16,649 nucleotides of DNA, taken from positions 1-16,649 of the forward strand of contig JAGMFA010000028.1 in NCBI GenBank assembly GCA_023127875.1, given 5' to 3'. The position numbers and the translations under genes were made by a program. Positions 9,401 to 14,957 of this stretch are shown piece by piece. The number at the start of each line of letters is the position of its first letter. The first letter of the stretch is position 1. Below the pieces are notes generated by a model. The model worked only from the letters and a program-made list of their open reading frames with translations. It made no database searches and was not told where the DNA came from. Origin of the DNA: Candidatus Zixiibacteriota bacterium. Its GTDB lineage: Bacteria > Zixibacteria > MSB-5A5 > SM1-73.

Positions 9401-10001
9401 GAAAATCCCTCTGCGGGTATTTGAGCTCACCTCGCAGTATGTTTAATTTAATTCCTTCTCCATCTTTGCTCAAGGAGAGCTCAAGATTCAGACTGTCTAT
9501 GATGGATTGTTTCTCAGGAGAGATATATTCAAAAGTGCCATCTTTAATTTTCAAATCTCCGATCTTGAAATCAAATAAACCTGTCTTGGATATAACCTTC
9601 CTTTCCGTCCGGGGAAGTGCCACGAGCAATTTGCCATCCTCCGTTTTCATAATGGTAAATCGCGGGTGGTCAATGGTCAGAGAATCGAGGATCCATTTTT
9701 TTCTCCAGAGATTGGAAAGCTTATAATTTACCTTAAGATATGGAATCTCCGCCATTCTGTATTCAGTGCCTTCCTGCACGAAGTCAACCGTCACATCCTT
9801 TACTATTAACTCTTTCCAGAATGAACCATTGATATCCCCCACTTGCACCTTCAGCGAATACCTACTTTGCACAAAAACCCTTAGCAATCGGTTAACTTGA
9901 TTCTCCAACAATCTGGTTTGGGTAAAGAGCACCCAAAAGGTCAGACAGACAAAGAGTAGAAACGAAAAAAAATAGAGGGGGAATTTAAATCTTTTCTTCA
10001 T
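6408..10001 (-). CDS. tamB: TamB-like translocation and assembly module / AsmA-like bridge protein (DUF490 C-terminus)
   Basis: The 1197-residue protein has one N-terminal signal-anchor (FPLYFFSFLLFVCLTFWVLF, ~7-26). A long beta-rich periplasmic region follows, with repeated short strands of AsmA/VPS13-like character. The conserved TamB C-terminus (DUF490) covers roughly the last 350 residues. Its hallmark appears near residue 985, where an IRGKYFLYG strand precedes KFKIEKGSFFF and a DPTIDF strand. The end reads LGLNLNWEY, as expected for the barrel-facing C-terminus. Proteins of this family span the periplasm from inner membrane to outer membrane, work with TamA, and are implicated in phospholipid transport. 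Length and neighbour both match TamB. The start codon is the only one giving the anchor, with only a weak purine stretch upstream. tamB precedes tamA on the minus strand, so both can share a transcript. Confidence 0.88.
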   Translation of the reverse strand: MKKRFKFPLYFFSFLLFVCLTFWVLFTQTRLLENQVNRLLRVFVQSRYSLKVQVGDINGSFWKELIVKDVTVDFVQEGTEYRMAEIPYLKVNYKLSNLWRKKWILDSLTIDHPRFTIMKTEDGKLLVALPRTERKVISKTGLFDFKIGDLKIKDGTFEYISPEKQSIIDSLNLELSLSKDGEGIKLNILRGELKYPQRDFLLKNLEGFFWVKKDSLFIETLKVKTKDSDVEISGNVGNLGEPQFSFSVKAEPVNLEDIKKLTGVDLEGILDVEGTCQGNLKRFGGRATLNGLFFGRRFEQVKTKYSYQNKKFTFSSISGKAFGSPLNGRGMFNFRKIPEEYEFDGQVKNLDLNNIVFGSLQTDFSGDIHMQGRSTSERELFMQMEIDLQKGRIEQYSFSGAKGIMDITTTAVLFHPQFLLRYKNTGVALTGELQYGGEVDIDAWVKFGDLRDFKDQIFIKEMRGKGSAFVKISGKTEDFDIRGKFTSDSCYVYQLFSLDAKVDLKIANFLTKQKGQVDIRFLDGEAWGVDYDSLISRIKIDDQLFKIDSARLENPYLRLEAWGELDVSQTPQTLLIYQMILDYRGNRLETLSPTVVNIDTHKVRIRKFVLSGKTGEIDVSGDIDYEERMDLSLKVSGLDVAPWAGLLSSEPIEGKLSLEAFLKGDFSNPQIDLKGEIQQLEFKDMQLGHLKTDISYKEKKLKVKNLTVSDIDWEYTLSGFLPLDLSFASVKRRVLEKPQNFQFYAKGKRLELIRLFIPEIEYLKGDFEGDLKISGSLLHPLFDGKMTLKDGSLKFVQIADPVEELAVEMRMKNENLILDKVSGFMEHGRRKEGSLFKKMWKVFSPGGKVRGEITGFGTINLKDIHNINYDLYFSGDKIPIDYEYADLSAIADLSLEIGGKSPPLVTAQIFFSELFYREPFSTSGSGNSLTSSHKEEDLWDWNLDISMANNCWIINDDVNLEFKGDVLVLREAGELKILGNMETIRGKYFLYGTKFKIEKGSFFFDNVERIDPTIDFLVSTRLWGGSSGSSGGVSLLSTGSTDEIKLAIRGTLSEPKVEPAPGSPYFKEDIIELLAFQRGSASVDSVGMGSLFQERVIKSLGGAYSSRFLENIAGQTLGVETFEIVPTWSEKFRLTDAQITIGKYISDKVYLRYSRRLSQSSGQETGVEYRLDKHLLLEGRKDKLGLFHLGLNLNWEY

Positions 10002-10136
10002 ACAAGAAATCTTTCGGTTTCTCTAATTCATCGATTCATACATTTTGCATTTTTCAGAGTTTTCCTGGATTGTATCCCTATAAATACATACCACAGAACC
10101 ATATTAGAATTTCCGGCAAACCATTAAATTTATACG

Positions 10137-10145
10137 ATTATATCA
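10137..10145 (-). promoter_or_regulatory. Extended -10 promoter candidate for the tamB-tamA operon
   Basis: On the minus strand TGATATAAT (10145 down to 10137) is a perfect extended -10 element. A TTGAAT-like -35 lies 15 bp upstream. Transcription would begin near 10130 and give a leader of about 130 nt before the tamB ATG. A second candidate, TTGACA (10205-10200) with TACTCT 16 bp downstream, overlaps the repeat at 10201-10289. Confidence 0.45.
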
Positions 10146-10200
10146 AAGAAAATCCTCATTCAAGGTAAAAAAAACAAAGAGTAAAAGCTTTTTTTGGAGT

Positions 10201-10289
10201 GTCAAGCCCCGCCAAGGCGTCCAGACGGACGCCCCCAGACGGGAGCTCGTCTGAGCCCGTCTGGGCGGGATATACGACTTTAGCTTGAC
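10201..10289. repeat. GC-rich long palindrome upstream of tamB
   Basis: Outer arms GTCAAGC (10201-10207) and GCTTGAC (10283-10289) pair. Next are CCCGCC (10208-10213) with GGCGGG (10264-10269), and then a perfect 10-bp stem, CCCAGACGGG (10234-10243) with CCCGTCTGGG (10256-10265). A related cagacgagcggacgcccag string occurs at 12761-12779. The composition is far more GC-rich than the flanking AT-rich promoter region. There is no reading frame. Confidence 0.65.
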
Positions 10290-10354
10290 CTATCCTATGG
10301 ATCCTGGGAAAACTTCTCGAAAAACATTGAACTTTAATATGGTTCTTTGTTGGT

Positions 10355-10444
10355 AACGGACGCCTTGTCCGTTCACGGTGAATCCGTGACGAATAGTTAT
10401 AGTTGCGTCAGGAGCTCCACTCTTCCGCCTCTGGCGGAATCCTG
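10355..10444. repeat. Tandem series of three perfect hairpins
   Basis: Three small stems follow one another. The first is AACGGAC (10355-10361) with GTCCGTT (10367-10373). The second is TCACGG (10373-10378) with CCGTGA (10384-10389). The third is TTCCGCC (10423-10429) with GGCGGAA (10433-10439), enclosed by CAGGA (10409-10413) with TCCTG (10440-10444). Loops are 3-5 nt. No conserved coding frame is visible across the stretch. It lies in the 750-bp gap between tamB and dapF. Confidence 0.5.
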
Positions 10445-10621
10445 GTGACTGACACAACACAAACAGTGGAGATAAACTACTCAAAGACATAGCGAATTTT
10501 GGGGACACTTGTGGATTGCACTCCTGTCCGTGGGAAGGGCGGGTACAACTCCTACCCCAACCAGGTGGTCAACGGTCATTTGTTCATTTGAATTCATAAG
10601 AACTTAACTGAAACAAACAGG

Positions 10622-10691
10622 TCAACGGATCAAACGGATTCAACGGATGAGGGTAAATTGGCATATCCGTTTCATCCGTTCCATCTGTTGG
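10622..10691. repeat. CGGAT-unit inverted-repeat cluster
   Basis: Three forward copies of a 9-10 bp CAACGGAT-like unit (10623-10648) face three reverse copies, ATCCGTT, ATCCGTT and ATCTGTTG (10665-10690), about 17 bp away. The arms match at roughly two-thirds of positions. A further ccatccgt lies at 10707-10714. A longer shared string, GGTCAACGG, occurs at 10567-10575 and 10620-10628. It is non-coding, just downstream of dapF. Confidence 0.6.
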
Positions 10692-10757
10692 CCGATTAAA
10701 CCCGCTCCATCCGTAAGGTTCTGGTGCGTTCTTATTTTGCTTAATCGTTGCCACTGA

Positions 10758-11606
10758 TTATCGTCGCCTATAATCATACACCCCGGAGAAAACTGAATTA
10801 GCTGGACCGGTCATATAAAGGTGCCCATCCTGCTTTTTCCATTCTATCATGAGCTTACCTTTGTCAAAAAAAGCTGTAACCTTACGGTCAAGTTTCTTGG
10901 TAAGCACTCCCGCTACGGTTGCGGCTGAAGCTCCGGTTCCGGAGGCTAAAGTCTCCCCAACTCCTCGTTCCCATATCTTCAGCCTAATTTTTTTCAGGCT
11001 CAGAATCTTCACAAACTCCACGTTAGTCCTTCGAGGAAAGGCGCGATGATTCTCCACCATCTGTCCAATCTTCCTCCACTGGGGGCTGAACTCTTTTACA
11101 AATATCACCGTGTGAGGATTCCCTAAGGAGATAGAGGTGATTTTTATCTTTCGCCTATTTAGATTCAATGTTTCATTTATGCAAAATCTCTCCCTTCCCT
11201 TTACCGGAACCTTCTTCCTCTCCAGGATAGGCTTTCCCATGTCCGCCCCAACCATAAAATCATCGCCAGTGCTAATTATTTCAGTGTGGATTACTCCAGC
11301 TTTGGTTTCGATATTTTGAAGTTTATTTTTTGACAAACCGTGCTCGTAAAGAAAGCGAGCAAAGCATCGAATCCCATTTCCACACATCTCCGCCTCGGTC
11401 CCATCCGGATTATAGAAGATCATTCTGAATTTGTATGCTCTGCCAGGTGCCACCAAAATCAAGCCATCTGCGCCAACCCCAAAATGCCTATCGCATATCT
11501 TTTTTGCCAGATGGGGAAGAGTGGCCTTAGCTAATTTCTGTTTGAAACAATCAACATAGATATAGTCATTTCCCAGAGCCTGCATTTTGGTAAATTTGAT
11601 CTTCAT
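10758..11606 (-). CDS. dapF: Diaminopimelate epimerase DapF, with Ser at the second catalytic Cys
   Basis: DapF interconverts LL- and meso-diaminopimelate for lysine and peptidoglycan synthesis, without a cofactor, using two cysteines. The 282-residue protein is the normal length and shows both half-domains: KMQALGNDYIYVD (7-19), NPDGTEAEMCGNGIR (66-80) with catalytic Cys75, SLGNPHTVIF (160-169), and ERGVGETLASGTGASAA (213-229). In the last motif the usual LACG reads LASG, placing Ser222 where E. coli has Cys217. The codon is TCC on the minus strand. All other motifs are intact, so loss of function is not obvious. The ribosome-binding site AAGAAGG lies only about four bases from the ATG. No other lysine-biosynthesis gene is in the window. 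A racemase with another substrate is the alternative. Confidence 0.9.
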   Translation of the reverse strand: MKIKFTKMQALGNDYIYVDCFKQKLAKATLPHLAKKICDRHFGVGADGLILVAPGRAYKFRMIFYNPDGTEAEMCGNGIRCFARFLYEHGLSKNKLQNIETKAGVIHTEIISTGDDFMVGADMGKPILERKKVPVKGRERFCINETLNLNRRKIKITSISLGNPHTVIFVKEFSPQWRKIGQMVENHRAFPRRTNVEFVKILSLKKIRLKIWERGVGETLASGTGASAATVAGVLTKKLDRKVTAFFDKGKLMIEWKKQDGHLYMTGPANSVFSGVYDYRRR

Positions 11607-11636
11607 GTCCCTTCTTGAATTTGAAAGTTTTTGGAG

Positions 11637-11803
11637 TGCGAACCTTCAGGGACTGGTGGAAAACCCCTTTGGCAGGGCTAAATGCCCTTCAGGGTGTCCT
11701 TCGATCCCGAAGATCTCAGGATCGAGGGAAATCCCTTCAGGGGGAACCCTGCCCTATGGATGATAAGTAATTGCCTTCCATAGGGGCGGGAATTTATCCC
11801 GCC
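11637..11803. repeat. Composite intergenic repeat region (copy B of the 91-147 repeat plus hairpins)
   Basis: The stretch between dapF and the PHP gene starts with a diverged copy of the 91-147 repeat (gcgaacctt to ggcagggct). It continues with CTTCGATCC (11698-11706) facing GGATCGAGG (11719-11727). Next is a perfect 9-bp pair, CCCTATGGA (11752-11760) and TCCATAGGG (11777-11785). A 7-bp hairpin, GGCGGGA (11785-11791) with TCCCGCC (11797-11803), closes the series. No T-tract follows in either direction, and no reading frame is evident. Confidence 0.6.
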
Positions 11804-11873
11804 ACAAGGTGTAACCTCTTTAACAACTCTTTCGGGTTTGTCGGACATAGAGTTACCGAGAAGTCGATGCCGA

Positions 11874-12521
11874 TTAAAACCTTTTCTTCACCAATTCCAC
11901 AGAATTTTGAAGCACCTCTTTGAATTCTTCCTCGGTCAGTCCTGCGCCCAAACCGACCTTTCTTAAGAAATCCTCCGAAAAAAGCTCTCCAGGCCTGTGT
12001 GCATCCGTATTCATCACCAGCTTGGCTTGATATTTTCTTGCCAGCATAACCAGCCGACCATTGGTCAAACAGTGCCCTTTGCGAGCCGACAGCTCCAGAT
12101 AAATCCCCCTCTTTTCAGCCAGCTTTACCTCCTCTTCTTTGATCATCCCCGGATGAGCCAGTATGTCTATATCGCTTTGCAGGGCAGAAAGATTTGTCTT
12201 TGGGCAGACCGGTTCAACTGGCGATTCGCCATGCACCACCACTATTTTTGCTCCCAGCTTTCTTGCCTCCTTCGCCATCTCCGGAATCAAAGCAGGCGGC
12301 ATATGAGTTATCTCAACTCCGGGTAAAACTTTAATATTCCCCTGCCGGTTAAGATCCTCCGCCACTTTAATTAGCTGTTTCAGGACCGTCTCCATAGTTC
12401 CGGAGTCGACATGATCAGTAAGGGCGATGGCTTCATACCCTGAAATCTCCGCATATCGTACTAACTCTGCGGGAAGCACAGCTCCATCGCTTAAAACCGT
12501 ATGAGTATGCAAGTCAATCAT
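11874..12521 (-). CDS. PHP-domain metal-dependent phosphoesterase (histidinol-phosphatase-like)
   Basis: A 215-residue single-domain PHP protein, predicted to hydrolyse phosphoesters at a multinuclear metal centre in the cytoplasm. All usual ligand motifs are present: HTH (His5, His7), LTDH (Asp36, His37), GVE (Glu70), VVHGES (His97), LAHPG (His123) and NTDAH (Asp173, His175). The start is set at the ATG at 12521, so the protein begins MIDLHTHT as PHP proteins do, with GAAGG about nine bases upstream. A TTG 33 bp further upstream would add a non-conserved extension. No histidine-pathway genes are nearby, so histidinol-phosphatase activity is not implied, and a nucleotide or other small-molecule phosphatase is equally possible. 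It lies upstream of dapF on the same strand with 267 bp of repeats between. Confidence 0.85.
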   Translation of the reverse strand: MIDLHTHTVLSDGAVLPAELVRYAEISGYEAIALTDHVDSGTMETVLKQLIKVAEDLNRQGNIKVLPGVEITHMPPALIPEMAKEARKLGAKIVVVHGESPVEPVCPKTNLSALQSDIDILAHPGMIKEEEVKLAEKRGIYLELSARKGHCLTNGRLVMLARKYQAKLVMNTDAHRPGELFSEDFLRKVGLGAGLTEEEFKEVLQNSVELVKKRF

Positions 12522-12760
12522 AGAGTTCGCCTTCAAAAAGATTTCAGCTCTCAAAAACCTAATTTAACCTTATTTTTTCCACATGCAAACAATTTTTATC
12601 TTATCATTTTTGGATCTCCCTAAAAGAGTTGCTAATGCATAAGCTTATATTTCGCCCTAAAAAAACCTTGGCTGTTTTCCCCCTCGCCCCTTTGGTATGT
12701 CCGTAGATTAAGATTGCTTCGCCCCGCCTTTGTCGTAGAATTCATAGGGGTGGGAATTCC

Positions 12761-12792
12761 CAGACGAGCGGACGCCCAGACGGGGGCGTCTG
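12761..12792. repeat. GC-rich hairpin repeat upstream of lysS
   Basis: CAGACG (12761-12766) pairs with CGTCTG (12787-12792). An alternative inner pairing joins GACGCCC (12771-12777) to GGGCGTC (12784-12790). The cggacgcccagacggg wording matches the palindrome at 10201-10289, so it belongs to that family. The surrounding 12555-12850 segment, between the divergent PHP and lysS genes, holds no supportable gene. Confidence 0.5.
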
Positions 12793-12852
12793 CCCTCCCG
12801 TATGGGGGTCTCCGTCATCCCGCCCCTCAACAAATACCCTTCTATGTTTTCC

Positions 12853-12881
12853 TTGACACCCAAAAGACTCAGTTTTATATT
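12853..12881 (+). promoter_or_regulatory. Strong sigma-70-type promoter for lysS
   Basis: A perfect -35 TTGACA (12853-12858) is spaced 17 bp from TATATT (12876-12881). Transcription would begin near 12888, giving a leader of about 120 nt before the lysS ATG. The leader contains the hairpins at 12903-12985. The promoter at 16446-16473 has the same two hexamers. Confidence 0.7.
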
Positions 12882-12902
12882 GCGTTCTGACTTAAATTTC
12901 AG

Positions 12903-12985
12903 CGCCCCGCCAGAGGCGGGGCGGCTACCAAACACCTGCCGATCTGAGAAGTACAGGGAAAGGTAGCCGCAACCTTTAGGTTGCG
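12903..12985 (+). repeat. Nested hairpins in the lysS leader
   Basis: Three perfect stems sit in series. CGCCCCGCC (12903-12911) pairs with GGCGGGGCG (12915-12923). GCGGCTACC (12921-12929) pairs with GGTAGCCGC (12962-12970). CGCAACCT (12968-12975) pairs with AGGTTGCG (12978-12985). The stems share bases at their junctions, so neighbouring stems compete and alternative folds are possible. The last stem ends 11 nt before the Shine-Dalgarno site. This is probably a dispersed repeat. A regulatory leader is possible but unproven, and I saw no T-box or lysine-riboswitch signature. Confidence 0.55.
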
Positions 12986-13007
12986 CAAGCTCTTTAGGGA
13001 GAATATT

Positions 13008-14501
13008 ATGGAAGAAACTAGCGAACTGCTTCAATATAGAAAAGATAAGCTAAAGAAACTGAAAGAGAAAAAGATCAATCCCTATCCTTATAATTTTAAA
13101 AGGACACACACATCTTCTGAGATAAACCAAAATTTTGAAAAACTCGAGGGTGAACAGACCGAGGTCAAAATGGCTGGAAGGATGATCTCCCTTCGCTTGC
13201 ACGGCAAGAGTTTATTTTCCCATCTCAAAGACGGTGCAGGTAAGATTCAGATTTATGTCAAATCAGATGAGGTGGGGAAAGAAAAATTCAAGCTTTTTGA
13301 TCTGTTTGATATTGGAGATTTCTTAGGGGTAACCGGAAAAGTGTTTAAGACCAAAACCGGGGAGATTACTGTTCGGGCTACCGATTTCTGCATTCTTTCC
13401 AAGTCCCTAAGACCCCTTCCTGAGAAATGGCACGGGCTGCAGGATAAGGAGCTAAGATACAGACAGAGATACGTTGACCTGATCGTGAATGACCAAGTGA
13501 AGAAAATCTTCCTTTTCCGTACCGAGCTGATCAAAGCCATAAGGAAATTTTTAGATGATCTGAGCTTTGTGGAGGTGGAGACTCCAGTCCTTCAGCCCCT
13601 TTATGGAGGTGCCTTTGCCCGACCATTCGCAACCCATCATAATGTGTTGGATATGGATATATATCTGCGAATCGCAGATGAGCTTTATCTGAAAAGACTT
13701 ATCGTGGGAGGATTTGAAAAGGTCTACGAGATTTGCAAGGTCTTCAGAAATGAGGGGATGGATAGAAATCATAATCCCGAGTTCACCATGCTGGAGCTGT
13801 ATCAAGCTTATGCGGATTACAATGACATAATGGAACTCTATGAAAAGCTCTTGAACTATGCGGCTTCGCAGGTCATGGGATCAAATAAATTTGAATTCGA
13901 AGGTAATAAAATAGACTTAACTCCTCCCTGGAGAAGAATTCCTATGTTGGAAGCTATCAAAGAATACACACCGCAACATCTGAAGGAATTTATTAGCCTA
14001 TTTGATAACCTATTAGATAGAAGCGAGCAGGAGATAAGAGAATTTGCAGAGAAGTTGAACGTAAAAGAGGATCTGAACCGGCCCAAAGGCAAGCTGATTG
14101 AAGCTATATTCGAAACACAAGTTCAGCCTCATTTGATTCAACCCACATTTATTACTGATTTTCCAGTGGAGATGTCTCCTTTAGCCAAGCACCACAGGGA
14201 AAAAGAAGGCTTGACCGAAAGATTTGAACTCTTCATCGGCGGCTGTGAGATGGGGAATGCATTCTCAGAGCTAAATGATCCTTTTGATCAAAGGGAAAGA
14301 TTCCTCCAGCAGGCGGAGTTTGCCAAACATGGGGATGAGGAGGCACAAAGGCTGGATGAAGACTTCATCCGGGCTTTAGAATACGGAATGCCCCCTACCG
14401 GTGGACTCGGTTTTGGCGTAGACAGACTGGTGATGGTCTTTACTAACACTCACTCCATAAGAGAGGTGATCTTCTTTCCCCAGATGAGGCCGGAAGAGTA
14501 A
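13008..14501 (+). CDS. lysS: Lysyl-tRNA synthetase, class II
   Basis: LysS charges tRNA-Lys with lysine in the cytoplasm. The 497-residue protein has an N-terminal helix and an OB-fold anticodon-binding domain (~54-135), then a class-II catalytic core. Motif 1 lies near 185-200. Motif 2 is VFRNEGMDRNHNPEFT (245-260), and motif 3 is GGLGFGVDRLVM (465-476). The lysine-pocket strings GGAFARPFATHHN (200-212) and GGCEMGNAFSELNDP (411-425) match the family closely. Residue 243 is Cys in EICKVFRNEG, where Gly is usual. The start is ATG 13008, supported by AGGGAG (12996-13001). A TTG at 12981 would run through the hairpin repeat. The stop is followed immediately by the four-helix-bundle start codon. 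Confidence 0.97.
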   Translation: MEETSELLQYRKDKLKKLKEKKINPYPYNFKRTHTSSEINQNFEKLEGEQTEVKMAGRMISLRLHGKSLFSHLKDGAGKIQIYVKSDEVGKEKFKLFDLFDIGDFLGVTGKVFKTKTGEITVRATDFCILSKSLRPLPEKWHGLQDKELRYRQRYVDLIVNDQVKKIFLFRTELIKAIRKFLDDLSFVEVETPVLQPLYGGAFARPFATHHNVLDMDIYLRIADELYLKRLIVGGFEKVYEICKVFRNEGMDRNHNPEFTMLELYQAYADYNDIMELYEKLLNYAASQVMGSNKFEFEGNKIDLTPPWRRIPMLEAIKEYTPQHLKEFISLFDNLLDRSEQEIREFAEKLNVKEDLNRPKGKLIEAIFETQVQPHLIQPTFITDFPVEMSPLAKHHREKEGLTERFELFIGGCEMGNAFSELNDPFDQRERFLQQAEFAKHGDEEAQRLDEDFIRALEYGMPPTGGLGFGVDRLVMVFTNTHSIREVIFFPQMRPEE

Positions 14502-14903
14502 ATGCAAAATTCAAAGAGCAAAATGCAAAGTTGCAATTCAAAGTCAAAAATTGACATCAAAAAGAGAGCTTTCGCGTATGCGTTAGAAATCATCAAATTT
14601 ATAGATCAGTTAAATAAAAATGACTTGTCTGTCCAGGTTATAGCCCGTCAACTACTACGGAGTGGAACCAGCATTGGAGCAAACATTATCGAAGCACAAT
14701 CTTCCAGCTCCAGGAAAGAGTTCACGAATTTCCTTAATTATTCACTAAAATCTGCCAATGAAAGCAAATTTTGGCTCGCCCTACTGAGGGATTCAGGCAA
14801 AGCAAAAAAGGAATCAGTCGATAATTTACTTTCCGAAACTAAAGAGTTAGCCAACATCCTCGCCTCAAGCATCTTAACTCTCAAAGGCAAACGAAAATCA
14901 TAA
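14502..14903 (+). CDS. Four-helix-bundle protein (23S rRNA intervening-sequence / Avd-like family)
   Basis: The 133-residue protein matches the small four-helix-bundle family named after proteins encoded in 23S rRNA intervening sequences, also related to the Avd accessory protein of diversity-generating retroelements. The diagnostic string is QLLRSGTSIGANIIEAQ (~48-64), followed by a helix with ESKFWLALL (~86-94). The predicted fold is all-helical and small, possibly nucleic-acid binding; its biochemical role is not established. The start ATG directly abuts the lysS TAA with no Shine-Dalgarno site, so translation probably depends on re-initiation after lysS. The N-terminal MQNSKSKMQSCNSKSK is low-complexity and repeat-encoded. 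There is no reverse transcriptase or variable repeat nearby, which argues against a diversity-generating role here. Confidence 0.85.
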   Translation: MQNSKSKMQSCNSKSKIDIKKRAFAYALEIIKFIDQLNKNDLSVQVIARQLLRSGTSIGANIIEAQSSSSRKEFTNFLNYSLKSANESKFWLALLRDSGKAKKESVDNLLSETKELANILASSILTLKGKRKS

Positions 14904-14957
14904 TTTTGAATTTTAAATTGTAATTTTTAATTTTTCTTTTTGCTCTTTGAATTTTTT
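14502..14957 (+). mobile_element. Putative inverted-repeat cassette carrying a four-helix-bundle gene
   Basis: The segment between lysS and lolC is bounded by a perfect 18-bp inverted repeat, AAAATTCAAAGAGCAAAA (14506-14523) and its complement (14938-14955). AT-rich imperfect pairing extends further inward (gcaattcaaagtcaaaaattg against caattt-rich sequence near 14903-14935). The only gene inside is the four-helix-bundle protein, whose first ~17 codons are formed by the left repeat. There is no transposase, so mobility would need outside help or an RNA-level mechanism. Boundaries are inferred from the repeats and the neighbouring genes. Confidence 0.5.

Noticed and set aside
9091..9726. Plus-strand open frame of 211 codons inside tamB
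   Set aside because: Antisense shadow of the tamB coding region. It is rich in Ser, Phe and Pro as expected from the reverse of a beta-rich protein, and no start context or motif is visible.
10290..10508. Minus-strand frame of 72 codons in the tamB-dapF gap
   Set aside because: It spans the three adjacent hairpins, and its residues follow from those repeats. No start signal is seen.
10622..10714. CRISPR-like array
   Set aside because: Units are only 8-10 bp, change orientation, and have no spacers of constant length. No cas gene is present.
11785..11803. Intrinsic terminator after the PHP gene
   Set aside because: The 7-bp GGCGGGA/TCCCGCC stem has no T-tract on either strand and sits ~70 bp past the stop within other repeats.
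12888..13007. T-box or lysine riboswitch before lysS
   Set aside because: No T-box core sequence or L-box-like conserved stretches could be recognised. The stems look like dispersed repeats.
12708..13034. Minus-strand frame of 108 codons over the lysS promoter and leader
   Set aside because: It runs through GC-rich repeats (12761-12792, 12903-12985) and the lysS start. Its translation is repeat-derived with no family resemblance.
14502..14903. Avd accessory gene of a diversity-generating retroelement
   Set aside because: The fold family fits, but there is no reverse transcriptase, template repeat or variable repeat in the window.
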